A DNA stretch of 64,000 nt from Propionispora sp. 2/2-37. GTDB lineage: Bacteria; Bacillota; Negativicutes; Propionisporales; Propionisporaceae. Position numbers and translations under genes: made by a program. The DNA lies in the NCBI RefSeq assembly GCF_001298735.1, contig NZ_CYSP01000002.1, forward strand, positions 124,001 to 188,000, written 5' to 3'. The notes beneath the pieces were generated by a model that had not been told where the DNA came from, did no database searches, and saw only the letters and a program-made list of their open reading frames with translations. This document shows, piece by piece, positions 32,911 to 39,899 of the stretch. How positions within the stretch are numbered: position 1 is the first letter of the stretch; each line of letters opens with the position of its first letter.

Positions 32911-33576
32911 CTATTGTCCGCCTCCGGACAGAGCCAGCCCCGTTATTTTGGCAGCGCCGCTTTTCTTTAATGCCTGGGCACAGGCTTCCATCGTGAGACC
33001 GCTGGTCACAATATCGTCCGCCAATACAATATGTTTTCCCCGAATGACTTCCGGGCGCGTTACGGCAAACGCGCCTTTTATGTTTTTCCGGCGCCGGGCC
33101 AGGTCCAGCTCCCACTGCGGCAGCGTCTCCCTCCGGCGCACCAGTACATCGCCCCGCCACTTGCCTGCGGCGTTTTTTTCGCACCAGTCTTTAAATATCC
33201 GTTCGGTCTGATTATAGCCGCGTTCCTGCAGCCGTCCGGCACTTAAAGGAACCGGGATGATCAAATCGCAGCTTTCCAGGATACCCTCTGCCCGTCCTTC
33301 TGCCAGCAGCCATTGCAAATGAACGGCGTACCGTTCTGCCTGACGATACTTCATATCGTGCAGCAGCCGTTTTACGCCGCCTGTATATTCACAAATAACC
33401 AGACACTCGTCCAGCGCTTTAAAATGATGCCCTGCCGGATTAAGATACCGCACGGCCAGTATTCCGGCCAGACAAACATCGCACCACGCTCCGTGGGCGG
33501 CAACCGGCCTCCGGCATACCGGGCACTTGGGCGGATAGACGATATCCAGCAGCGCCGACCACAGCGCCCTCAACAC
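32911..33576 (-). CDS. comFC: ComF family protein (phosphoribosyltransferase fold)
   Basis: A 221-residue ComFC protein, needed for DNA uptake or transformation in Bacillus and Haemophilus. An N-terminal zinc finger CPVCRRPVAAHGAWCDVCL (about 18-36) is followed by the PRTase core: VLADDIVTSGLTMEACAQAL (about 187-206, DDxxTTG-like PPi loop). It overlaps the end of the recD2 gene by 7 nt, and in Bacillus sits just ahead of yvyF and flgM; here an HD-GYP gene and its plus-strand orientation separate the two. Confidence 0.9.
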   Translation of the reverse strand: MLRALWSALLDIVYPPKCPVCRRPVAAHGAWCDVCLAGILAVRYLNPAGHHFKALDECLVICEYTGGVKRLLHDMKYRQAERYAVHLQWLLAEGRAEGILESCDLIIPVPLSAGRLQERGYNQTERIFKDWCEKNAAGKWRGDVLVRRRETLPQWELDLARRRKNIKGAFAVTRPEVIRGKHIVLADDIVTSGLTMEACAQALKKSGAAKITGLALSGGGQ

Positions 33577-35729
33577 AACGCATCCCCCCTGAGCCGTTCA
33601 GCCAGCAGGGAATAGCGTTTTTTCGTCCGGTCATTGGCGACGGCACTGTTCAGCGCGGCTTTGGTGCCCAGCAGAATGACCCGTTCTCTGGCCCGGGTTA
33701 CGGCGGTATACAGCAAATTGCGCTGCAGCATGATGTGGTGCCCCGGCATCAAGGGCATGACCACAACGGAATATTCGCTGCCCTGGCTTTTGTGCACGCT
33801 CATGGCATAAGACAGCCTGAGCTCATCCGCCTCGGCCCGCTCATAGGTTACATCATGCTCGGGATACCGCACTATAACTTTGGCTTCGTCAAGATCCAGC
33901 ACAAATCCGATATCGCCGTTAAATACACCCTTGGTATAATTATTGCGGATTTGCATGACCTTGTCCCGGCGGCGCAGTGTCTGGTGCAGCCCGCCCAGCT
34001 CCGCCTCGCCGTCCTTTTTCGGATTCAGTTCCTGCTGCAGCAGCCTGTTTAAGTTCTCCACGCCGCATTCCAGGCGGTGCATGGGCGATAATACCTGGAC
34101 ATCCTGAAACACGTCATACCCCTCTTCCACCAGTTGCCGGCAGCACAGCCTGACCACCTCCGGCGCAGCCTCCCGGCCTGCCGGTATCTCCAGAAACTGA
34201 AAATCCAGGCTGCTGCTGCAATCCGGTAAAAACCCCTTGTTAATCCGGTGGGCATTCAGCACAATCATGCTTTCACCGGCTTGCCGGAAAACCTCGGTCA
34301 ACCTTACCACCGGCACACTGCCGGAACGCAAAATATCTTTTAACACCGACCCCGGCCCCACCGCCGGCAGCTGGTCCACGTCCCCCACCAGAATGACCCG
34401 GCAGCCGTCCGGCACGGCCTGCAGAAAATAGCCCATCAAAACAATATCCATCATAGATACTTCATCCACAATGACGACATCGGCATCCAGCGGATTGTCT
34501 TCATCACGGTAAAACAGCGGCGCTCCTTCCGCTCCCCCGGTGGCTTCCAGGAGACGGTGCACGGTGGAAGCCTCCCGTCCGGTCGTTTCCGCCAGCCGTT
34601 TTGCAGCCCGTCCGGTCGGTGCTCCCAGCAAAATCTTGAATCCGGCTTGCTCCAACACCGCCAAAATCCCCTTGACCACCGTCGTTTTGCCTGTCCCCGG
34701 CCCTCCGGTCAGCGTCAGGATACCGTGCTGGAGGGCGGCTATAATGGCCTGCCGCTGCTCCGGCGCCAGCGTAATACCGGAAGAAGCCTCCCAGTCATTT
34801 ACCATTCCGGCAAAATCGCGTTCCGGAGCCGGTCTGGCCTTGTCCCTTAACACCAGCAGCCGCTCCGCCACCCTTTTTTCCGCATAATATAAATAACGGG
34901 GATAAATGAGGACCATGCCGTGAAAATCCTCGGTGCACAACCGGCCGCTTTTGATGAGATCGGACAAGTGCAAAGCAATCTCCGCGCCGTCAGCCCCCAG
35001 CAGCTTGGCGGTCTCCTGTACCAAAAGGCTCTCCGGCACACAGCAATGCCCCGCCTGGGCCGTTTGCTGCAGCGCAAAATCAATCCCGGCGGTCAGACGG
35101 TCGCCATGATTGCGCTCCAGCCCCAGCGACATGGCAATTTGATCGGCGGTGCGAAACCCGATTCCGTCGACTTCCGCCGCCAGCCGGTAGGGGTTATCCT
35201 GCAGCACCTCAACGGCCAGCGAACCGTAACGGGCAAAAATTTTACCGGCATACGCGCCCGTAACACCGTTGGTTTCCAAAAACAACATCAGTTCCCGCAT
35301 TTCCGTCTGTTCCTTGTAGGAATTGCGGATCATCTCCGCCTTTTTGGTGCCAATGCCTTCCACTTCCACCAGCCGGTGCGGGGAAAATTCCAGAATATCC
35401 AGCACCTTGCTGCCAAAGTGCCTGACCAGCCGGGCTGCCATGGCCGGGCCGATTCCCTTGACCGCACCGGAAGCCAAAAACCGTTCTATTCCTTTTTTGT
35501 CCGTTGGCGCCACCCGTTTACAGGACGACATTTTAAACTGCCGGCCAAAGCGGGCGTGTTCCACCCACTCACCGCCAAGCTCCAGCTGTTCTCCCACCAG
35601 CGGTGCCGGCATCTGCCCCACCACCGCCGCCACGGTACGTTCGTCCAGCGTTTTCAGCTTAAATACCGTAAAGCTGTTGTCGTCGCTCTGGAATGTTATA
35701 TTTTCGACAATGCCTTCGAGTTTTTCCAC
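33570..35729 (-). CDS. recD2: RecD2-type DNA helicase
   Basis: A 719-residue SF1B 5'-3' helicase of the RecD/TraA group that lacks RecBC. The N-terminal OB fold (about 1-80), a helix-hairpin-helix region (VEGIGTKKAEMI and related, about 85-260), then the motor: Walker A GGPGTGKTTVV (about 350-360), VDEVSMMD (motif II), GDVDQLPAVGPG (motif III) and, near the C-terminus, VHKSQGSEYSVVVMPL (motif V/VI). GTG 35729 (MEKLEGIVENITF) is 8 nt from AGGGG; an upstream in-frame ATG (35819) adds 30 residues of non-typical sequence and is rejected. The gene faces the TSCPD gene across an operator-like intergenic region. It repairs DNA and restarts replication in Bacillus. Confidence 0.93.
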   Translation of the reverse strand: MEKLEGIVENITFQSDDNSFTVFKLKTLDERTVAAVVGQMPAPLVGEQLELGGEWVEHARFGRQFKMSSCKRVAPTDKKGIERFLASGAVKGIGPAMAARLVRHFGSKVLDILEFSPHRLVEVEGIGTKKAEMIRNSYKEQTEMRELMLFLETNGVTGAYAGKIFARYGSLAVEVLQDNPYRLAAEVDGIGFRTADQIAMSLGLERNHGDRLTAGIDFALQQTAQAGHCCVPESLLVQETAKLLGADGAEIALHLSDLIKSGRLCTEDFHGMVLIYPRYLYYAEKRVAERLLVLRDKARPAPERDFAGMVNDWEASSGITLAPEQRQAIIAALQHGILTLTGGPGTGKTTVVKGILAVLEQAGFKILLGAPTGRAAKRLAETTGREASTVHRLLEATGGAEGAPLFYRDEDNPLDADVVIVDEVSMMDIVLMGYFLQAVPDGCRVILVGDVDQLPAVGPGSVLKDILRSGSVPVVRLTEVFRQAGESMIVLNAHRINKGFLPDCSSSLDFQFLEIPAGREAAPEVVRLCCRQLVEEGYDVFQDVQVLSPMHRLECGVENLNRLLQQELNPKKDGEAELGGLHQTLRRRDKVMQIRNNYTKGVFNGDIGFVLDLDEAKVIVRYPEHDVTYERAEADELRLSYAMSVHKSQGSEYSVVVMPLMPGHHIMLQRNLLYTAVTRARERVILLGTKAALNSAVANDRTKKRYSLLAERLRGDALC

Positions 35730-35751
35730 CTTGCATACCCCTATTACCCTT

Positions 35752-35845
35752 GAATATACATTGGTATTCGCAATGAAAGAAAAAAATCCTCCCTGCATAG
35801 CTATTGCCACAACGGGCACTTCGCGATAGAATACAGGTATATTCT
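35752..35845. promoter_or_regulatory. Twin operator-like palindromes between recD2 and the TSCPD gene
   Basis: GAATATACATTGGTATTC (35752-35769) and AGAATACAGGTATATTCT (35828-35845) share GAATAC...TATATTC with central gaps of 5 and 3 bp, in opposite orientation. The second overlaps the TAGAAT -10 of the TSCPD promoter; the first overlaps a possible TATATT -10 of recD2 on the other strand. Both look like binding sites of the same dimeric regulator. Confidence 0.5.
35804..35832 (+). promoter_or_regulatory. SigA promoter of the TSCPD gene
   Basis: TTGCCA (35804-35809), 17-bp spacer, TAGAAT (35827-35832). The palindrome at 35828-35845 covers the -10 and +1 region. Confidence 0.8.
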
Positions 35846-35869
35846 CTATTACAGAAAGGAACCATTGGT

Positions 35870-36142
35870 ATGTTTACTTATCAAACCTCCGGCGTCTGCT
35901 CCAAATCCATTCAGTTTGAAGTCCAGGACAACCGGCTGAAAAATGTTGCTTTCACCAATGGCTGTCCGGGCAATCTGCAGGCGTTGGGCAAACTGGTCGA
36001 AGGGATGACGGTCGAAGATGTCATCAGCCGTTTAAAGGGCATTCACTGCGGCAATAAAACCACTTCCTGCGCCGACCAGTTGGTAAAAGCTTTGGAAAAA
36101 ATGCAAAATCAGCAAGACGCACAAAACAAGGAGCCCGCTTAA
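35870..36142 (+). CDS. TSCPD domain protein (TIGR03905-like)
   Basis: A 90-residue protein made essentially of one TSCPD domain, the Cys-rich module also found at the C-terminus of class II ribonucleotide reductases: TSGVCSKSIQFEVQDNRLKNVAFTNGCPGNLQALGKLVEGM (Cys9, Cys33), then GIHCGNKTTSCADQLVKAL (Cys60, Cys67), in the pattern VCSK...GCPGN...CGxKxTSCADQL. Function as a free protein is unknown; a redox or nucleic-acid role has been proposed for the class. ATG 35870 follows AGAAAGGA. It lies opposite recD2 with a shared operator-like region and ends in a perfect 17-bp terminator. Confidence 0.9.
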   Translation: MFTYQTSGVCSKSIQFEVQDNRLKNVAFTNGCPGNLQALGKLVEGMTVEDVISRLKGIHCGNKTTSCADQLVKALEKMQNQQDAQNKEPA

Positions 36143-36164
36143 CTAAGCGGGCTCCTTGTTTTAA
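36125..36164 (+). terminator. Terminator of the TSCPD gene
   Basis: A 17-bp perfect stem (36125-36141 with 36144-36160), a 2-nt loop and TTTT on the plus strand. Its left arm contains the stop codon. The stop of the convergent YvrJ gene is at 36161-36163, so it separates the two. Confidence 0.9.
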
Positions 36165-36310
36165 ACGGGCGGCCTGACCAAAATGGCTTTCGCCAGTTCG
36201 TTAATGCTGGCGGACAACTGCTCCAGCCTGGCCTCAATCCGGACCAGAAGGAAAATACTAATCACCATCGGAAAGCCGAAATTGGCGATATAAGCAAAAA
36301 TTTCACTCAT
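36161..36310 (-). CDS. yvrJ: YvrJ family small protein (49 aa)
   Basis: A 49-residue protein, MSEIFAYIANFGFPMVISIFLLVRIEARLEQL followed by SASINELAKAILVRPPV. The N-terminal half (about 3-24) is a single membrane helix and the rest a charged coiled coil. The sequence IANFGFPMVISIFLLVRIE is a close match to the YvrJ family known from Bacillus. ATG 36310 follows AAGGGGGTG. It is the last gene of the four-gene run sigma factor, DUF1659, DUF2922, YvrJ, and its stop overlaps the TSCPD terminator region. Confidence 0.85.
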   Translation of the reverse strand: MSEIFAYIANFGFPMVISIFLLVRIEARLEQLSASINELAKAILVRPPV

Positions 36311-36342
36311 GGCGGCACCCCCTTCTTTTTTCTATTTCCTGC

Positions 36343-36555
36343 TTAGGATAGTGATACCGTTTCGCTGGTACGGACACGGGCATCCGCAAACTCAACCAGG
36401 TTGCCGTTCGACGTGTGGAAAATATTCCGGGTGATGATATCCTGCATGACCGCCTGCACCTGTGCCTGCGTCAGACCGTCTTTCGGATCGGCCAGACTGA
36501 TGGTGCTGGTTTTGCCGGCCTCATTCCGAAAGACCATTTCCAATGTTGCAGCCAT
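36343..36555 (-). CDS. DUF2922 domain protein
   Basis: A 70-residue protein of the DUF2922 family: MAATLEMVFRNEAGKTSTISLADPKDGLTQAQVQAVMQDIITRNIF with a two-strand/helix core. It is in the cluster YvrJ, DUF2922, DUF1659 that occurs with a sigma factor in many Firmicutes. No signal peptide or metal motif. ATG 36555 follows AGGAGGTGC. The 33-nt gap to YvrJ and 64-nt gap to DUF1659 suggest one transcript. Function unknown. Confidence 0.88.
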   Translation of the reverse strand: MAATLEMVFRNEAGKTSTISLADPKDGLTQAQVQAVMQDIITRNIFHTSNGNLVEFADARVRTSETVSLS

Positions 36556-36619
36556 TTCTGCACCTCCTTTCCGGCAGCGGGCTCAGCTTCCCGCTGCTCA
36601 TTTTTTCACCGCCGCCTGT

Positions 36620-36844
36620 TTATTCGTTCACAAGCAGGCTGTCGTCCTGACGGCCGATACTGATTACCGGATGCTGCTGCAATTCGCCAATGGCCTGCCC
36701 GACGGCGTACACATCGGCATCGGCGGCACCGGTTCCCAGATTGGTAAAAGACCGTACCCGGTATACCGGTTTTCCGCTGTCGTCAGTACCGGTCTGGACT
36801 TTCAGCTCCAGGCGGCTGCTTTGCGGTGCTTTCACAATCGCCAT
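36620..36844 (-). CDS. DUF1659 domain protein
   Basis: A 74-residue protein of the DUF1659 family, MAIVKAPQSSRLELKVQTGTDDSGKPVYRVRSFTNLGTGA and continuing to VYAVGQAIGELQQHPVISIGRQDDSLLVNE. The ATG at 36844 is preferred over the frame's first codon (36868), because GAGGGGG lies just in front and the family usually begins MAIVK. Its start lies 5 nt below the stop of the sigma-factor gene, so the two are coupled. The YvrJ, DUF2922 and DUF1659 trio has no known function; the cluster is widespread in Bacillus, Clostridium and related genera. Confidence 0.88.
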   Translation of the reverse strand: MAIVKAPQSSRLELKVQTGTDDSGKPVYRVRSFTNLGTGAADADVYAVGQAIGELQQHPVISIGRQDDSLLVNE

Positions 36845-36848
36845 GTTC

Positions 36849-37439
36849 TCACCCCCTCTCACTGCCATACATTCCGCTGCAGGCTGCTTTTAAACGGGCC
36901 AATCCCCGGCGGCGCAAATTATGCACGGCCTGTATCGTTACACCGAGTTCCGCCGCCACACTGCTTAGACGGGAATCTTCGGCAAGCAGGCTTGTTACGG
37001 CATATCGCTGCCGTTCCGGCAGACCCGCCAAAGCCTGTACCACCTCCTCATAAATCAGCCTGTTTTCCACTTCCCGGACTATGTCGGTATGGTCCGGTAC
37101 TACTTCCAGCAATCCCGGACCATCCTCTTCTTGTTCCTTTGATTGCTCAAGCGAAAACTCCCGCTGCCAGTGGCGGCGCTCCCGTTTAAACAAATTCCAG
37201 GCCGCATAGCGAACCCGGCTTTCTACATAACCGGCAAACGGCACTCCGGCTCCGGCCTGAAAATACTTGACGGCCTGCACCACCGCCAGCCAGCATTCGG
37301 CCAGTGCCTCTTCCCGTATCGGGCGCAGATGCGCCTGACCGGCGTGCTTTTTAACCAACCCGGCAAACCTTTGGCAAATTTCCTGAAAGGCACTCTCGTC
37401 CCCCTGTTGGGCCTTCTCTACCAATGTTAATAACTCCAC
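36849..37439 (-). CDS. Sigma-70 family RNA polymerase sigma factor
   Basis: A 196-residue factor with region 2 (about 12-80: QEICQRFAGLVKKHA, EALAECWLAVVQAVKYFQ, PFAGYVESRVRYAAWNLFKRERR) and region 4 (about 135-190: LPERQRYAVTSLLAEDSRLSSVAAELGVTIQAVHNLRRRGLARLK). The order and size fit SigI/SigM-like or YvrI-type small sigma factors. GTG 37439 follows AGGTGAG; upstream codons in frame are less likely. Downstream come DUF1659, DUF2922 and YvrJ, a group often found next to such sigma genes. In Bacillus yvrI/yvrHa encode a split sigma factor that activates yvrJ and oxalate decarboxylase, so this may be an alternative sigma for that gene set. Confidence 0.88.
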   Translation of the reverse strand: MELLTLVEKAQQGDESAFQEICQRFAGLVKKHAGQAHLRPIREEALAECWLAVVQAVKYFQAGAGVPFAGYVESRVRYAAWNLFKRERRHWQREFSLEQSKEQEEDGPGLLEVVPDHTDIVREVENRLIYEEVVQALAGLPERQRYAVTSLLAEDSRLSSVAAELGVTIQAVHNLRRRGLARLKAACSGMYGSERG

Positions 37440-37516
37440 TTTTCTCACCTGTCGTGAGAAACCGGTTTCCCTTGTATTTGCGCTGATCTCATGGTAGCAC
37501 CCGACCGCCAGGCAAA

Positions 37517-37557
37517 GCAAAAGCCGGCCTGGCGCAGGTCAGTGCGCCGGCCGGCTT
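37517..37557 (-). terminator. Second, tandem terminator below the ABC-F gene
   Basis: AAGCCGGCC-T-GGCGCA (37521-37536) pairs with TGCGCC-GGCCGGCTT (37543-37557) with one bulged T, and TTTTGCTTT follows on the minus strand. It stands between the first terminator and the sigma-factor gene. Confidence 0.65.
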
Positions 37558-37575
37558 GACTCGGAGAATATGCCT

Positions 37576-37611
37576 AAAAAAAAGCAGGGTGCCAACCTAA
37601 GTCGGCACCCT
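37576..37611 (-). terminator. Terminator of the ABC-F gene
   Basis: AGGGTGCC (37586-37593) pairs with GGCACCCT (37604-37611), followed on the minus strand by TTTTTTT (37576-37583). It lies 10 bp after the ABC-F stop. Confidence 0.85.
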
Positions 37612-37620
37612 TGTCAATCG

Positions 37621-39495
37621 TTACTGTACAGCCATCCATTCTTCATATTTTGCCGCCAGTTCGGCTTGTTTGGCATCATACTGTCCGGACAGTTCCCGGC
37701 TGACAGCCGGATCGGTATGGCTGGCCGGATCGTTTAGGCGAACCTCCAGTACCTTAAGCTCAACCTCCAGACCGGCGATTTCCTCTTCCAATTTGCGCAT
37801 CAGACGTTCCTTATCCTGGGGCCTTTTGCTTCGTTCCTGCTTTTTCGGATCCGCTTTCTCCGCTTTTCCGTTCGGAACAGCCGGAACCGCTTTTACCGTT
37901 CCGGCTTTCTTTTCCCGGTAATAGCTATAATTTCCGGTATACTCGGTCAACTGCCCGTACTCCAGTTCAACTACACGGTTAGCCACTTTATCGAGAAAAT
38001 ACCGGTCATGCGATACAGCCAGGAAGGTGCCGGGAAAAGCGCAGATGGCCTCTTCCACTGCTTCCTTGGCCGGTATGTCCAGATGATTGGTCGGCTCGTC
38101 CAATACCAAAAAATTGGCACCGGTCAGCATTAGCTTCAAAAAAGCCAGCCGGGCCTTTTCGCCGCCGCTCAGTTCGCCGATGATTTTATAGACATCGTCA
38201 CCGCAGAATAAAAAAGCCCCCAGGTAATGTCTGGACCGTTCTTCACTCAACCCATACTCCAGCATAATTTCATCCAGCACCCGGGCTTTCTCGTTTAAAT
38301 TTTCATGCTCCTGGGAAAAGTACCCCAGCTTTACCCGGCTGCCGAGTTTTACCCGTCCGCCGCTGGCTTCCAGCTCACCGGTCAACAGCTTCAGCAGTGT
38401 CGTCTTGCCCGCCCCGTTCGGTCCGACCAGCGCCACCCCGTCGCCACGCCGGATGAGCAGCGATATTTTATCCAAAATGACCCGCTCACCATAGGCTGCC
38501 GTTGTCTCCAAAAGCTCCGCCACCCGCTCTGCGCACTCGGTTGGCGGGTTAAACGCAAAATAATCAAAACGGGCCTCACTACCGGGCAGGACGATCCGTT
38601 CCAGCCGGTTTAGCTGTGACTGCCGGCCGCGGGCCTGCCTGGATTTAATTCCCGCTTTATACCGCCGGATATATTCTTCGGTTTTGGCTATATACTCCTG
38701 CTGTTTTTCGTAAGCATTGCTCAAAGCCGCCATCCGTTCCGCCTTTTGCTCCAGGTATTCCGTATAATTTCCCCGGTAAACGGTCAGTCTCTTATTTTCC
38801 AGTTCCATAATCCGCCCGACAACTTTGTCCAAAAAATAGCGGTCATGGGATATAATCAGTACACCGCCGCCGTAACCCGTCAGGTACTCTTCCAGCCATT
38901 CCACCATACCAATATCCAAATGATTGGTGGGTTCGTCCAAAAACAAAAAATCCGGCTGCCGGATTAAAGCCCGCGCCAGAAAAATCCGCGTTTTCTGCCC
39001 GCCGGAGAACGTGGTGAGCGGGCGCGCCAGATCCTCGTCCGTAAAACCTAAGCCGAAGGCGACACGCCGGATCCTGTTTTCATATTCATAGCCGCCGCCC
39101 TGCTCAAACCGTTCCTGCGCCCGGGCGTAATCTGCCAACAGCTGTTCCTGCCCGCTTTTATCCGTTTCAGCGGCAATCTGCGCTTCCAGCCGCCGCATAT
39201 CCTGCTGAACTTGTAAAACCTCCCGGTAAGCCGAACAAAGCTCATCATAAAGCGTTCCGTTCCCCAGTTCTGCCTCCTGCTCTACGTAACTGATGGTTTC
39301 ACCGGACGGCACGGAAACACTGCCGCTGTCCGCCTCCTCCAGCCCCAGCAGGCACCGCAGCAACGTAGTTTTGCCGGTACCGTTGCCGCCAATCAGTCCG
39401 GCTTTTTCTCCGCGCCGCAATTCAAAACTGACTTCACTAAACAGGGTCTCCACACCAAACGCTTTGCCAAGACCCTCTACCCTTAATACTCCCAT
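37621..39495 (-). CDS. ABC-F family ATPase
   Basis: A 624-residue twin-ABC protein without membrane segments. Domain 1: Walker A GGNGTGKTT (about 35-43), LTTFSGGQKTRIFLARAL and FLFLDEPTNHLD; linker of about 80 residues with a long helical KQQEYIAKTEEYIRRYKAGIKSRQARGR (interdomain P-site tRNA interaction motif); domain 2: GPNGAGKTTLL, LSGGEKARLAFLKLML and VLDEPTNHLD; C-terminal Lys/Glu coiled coil (about 540-624). ABC-F proteins act on ribosomes in translation rescue or antibiotic protection; this one is closest to the housekeeping YdiF/YfmR-type. ATG 39495 follows GGGGTGAA. Confidence 0.93.
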   Translation of the reverse strand: MGVLRVEGLGKAFGVETLFSEVSFELRRGEKAGLIGGNGTGKTTLLRCLLGLEEADSGSVSVPSGETISYVEQEAELGNGTLYDELCSAYREVLQVQQDMRRLEAQIAAETDKSGQEQLLADYARAQERFEQGGGYEYENRIRRVAFGLGFTDEDLARPLTTFSGGQKTRIFLARALIRQPDFLFLDEPTNHLDIGMVEWLEEYLTGYGGGVLIISHDRYFLDKVVGRIMELENKRLTVYRGNYTEYLEQKAERMAALSNAYEKQQEYIAKTEEYIRRYKAGIKSRQARGRQSQLNRLERIVLPGSEARFDYFAFNPPTECAERVAELLETTAAYGERVILDKISLLIRRGDGVALVGPNGAGKTTLLKLLTGELEASGGRVKLGSRVKLGYFSQEHENLNEKARVLDEIMLEYGLSEERSRHYLGAFLFCGDDVYKIIGELSGGEKARLAFLKLMLTGANFLVLDEPTNHLDIPAKEAVEEAICAFPGTFLAVSHDRYFLDKVANRVVELEYGQLTEYTGNYSYYREKKAGTVKAVPAVPNGKAEKADPKKQERSKRPQDKERLMRKLEEEIAGLEVELKVLEVRLNDPASHTDPAVSRELSGQYDAKQAELAAKYEEWMAVQ

Positions 39496-39514
39496 GCATT
39501 CACCCCAGTGTAAC

Positions 39515-39544
39515 AAATAAAAACTCTACCTCCAAGGTAGAGTT
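39515..39544 (-). terminator. Terminator of the small zinc-ribbon gene
   Basis: AACTCTACCT (39522-39531) pairs with AGGTAGAGTT (39535-39544), loop of 3, followed on the minus strand by TTTATTTG. It ends the upstream zinc-ribbon message; because it lies 20-50 bp before the ABC-F start, the ABC-F gene needs its own promoter or partial readthrough. Confidence 0.85.
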
Positions 39545-39556
39545 CGCTGCCTGTCG

Positions 39557-39706
39557 TCACTCTCCTGCTTTTAACCGGCAAGCAGTTTCATCACAGGGCA
39601 TACCGCAATAGGGACAACACATCACCGGTCCGGCCTGTGCTGTAAAAACTCCGCTGCAACGGCTGCATTTATAACTCTCTTCATTAAGGTCGGGACAATT
39701 TTCCAT
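39557..39706 (-). CDS. Small zinc-ribbon protein (49 aa)
   Basis: A 49-residue protein too short for most gene finders: MENCPDLNEESYKCSRCSGV, then FTAQAGPVMCCPYCGMPCDETACRLKAGE. It holds CxxC pairs (Cys14/Cys17 and Cys31/Cys34, plus Cys30, Cys38), the rubredoxin-like knuckles of a zinc ribbon. ATG 39706 is 9 nt from GGAGG. It is flanked by its own terminator, so it is transcribed alone. It may bind DNA, RNA or metal, but nothing more is visible. Confidence 0.75.
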   Translation of the reverse strand: MENCPDLNEESYKCSRCSGVFTAQAGPVMCCPYCGMPCDETACRLKAGE

Positions 39707-39828
39707 GGTTGCTCGCCTCCTACCAGTTCACAGCATATGCAAATACTGACAAAATTATGCATACCTTCTGCCGGTCCGTAATAAACGGCAGGAAGGGTCT
39801 TTTGTCGAATTATGCAAACAGATTATCC

Positions 39829-39857
39829 TTGTCAGAAAGTTCAAATTCTGCTACTAT
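39829..39857 (+). promoter_or_regulatory. SigA promoter of the ComK-like gene
   Basis: TTGTCA (39829-39834), 17-bp spacer, TACTAT (39852-39857). Transcription would start near 39864, immediately before the LexA box. Confidence 0.8.
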
Positions 39858-39867
39858 AAAAGAAAAA

Positions 39868-39881
39868 CGAACATATGTTCT
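39868..39881 (+). promoter_or_regulatory. LexA (SOS) box
   Basis: CGAACATATGTTCT fits the Bacillus LexA consensus CGAACRNRYGTTYG at all defined positions but the last. It starts about 4 nt downstream of the predicted transcript start, a typical repressor position. Confidence 0.7.
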
Positions 39882-39899
39882 ATGCAAGGAGTCCTGACT

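Noticed and set aside
34920-35753. Plus-strand 277-codon open frame opposite recD2
   Set aside because: It lies wholly inside a well-conserved helicase, has no ribosome site, and its sequence is a low-complexity mirror of a GC-rich gene; treated as a shadow.
36401-37189. Plus-strand 262-codon open frame across DUF2922, DUF1659 and the sigma gene
   Set aside because: Three recognisable families are read on the other strand with good starts; the plus frame has unusual Pro/Arg-rich composition.
39739-39800. Hairpin CCTTCTGCCG...CGGCAGGAAGG taken as a terminator
   Set aside because: Upstream on the plus strand there is no gene that needs it, it has a bulged base and only a TCTTTTG tail; no firm claim.
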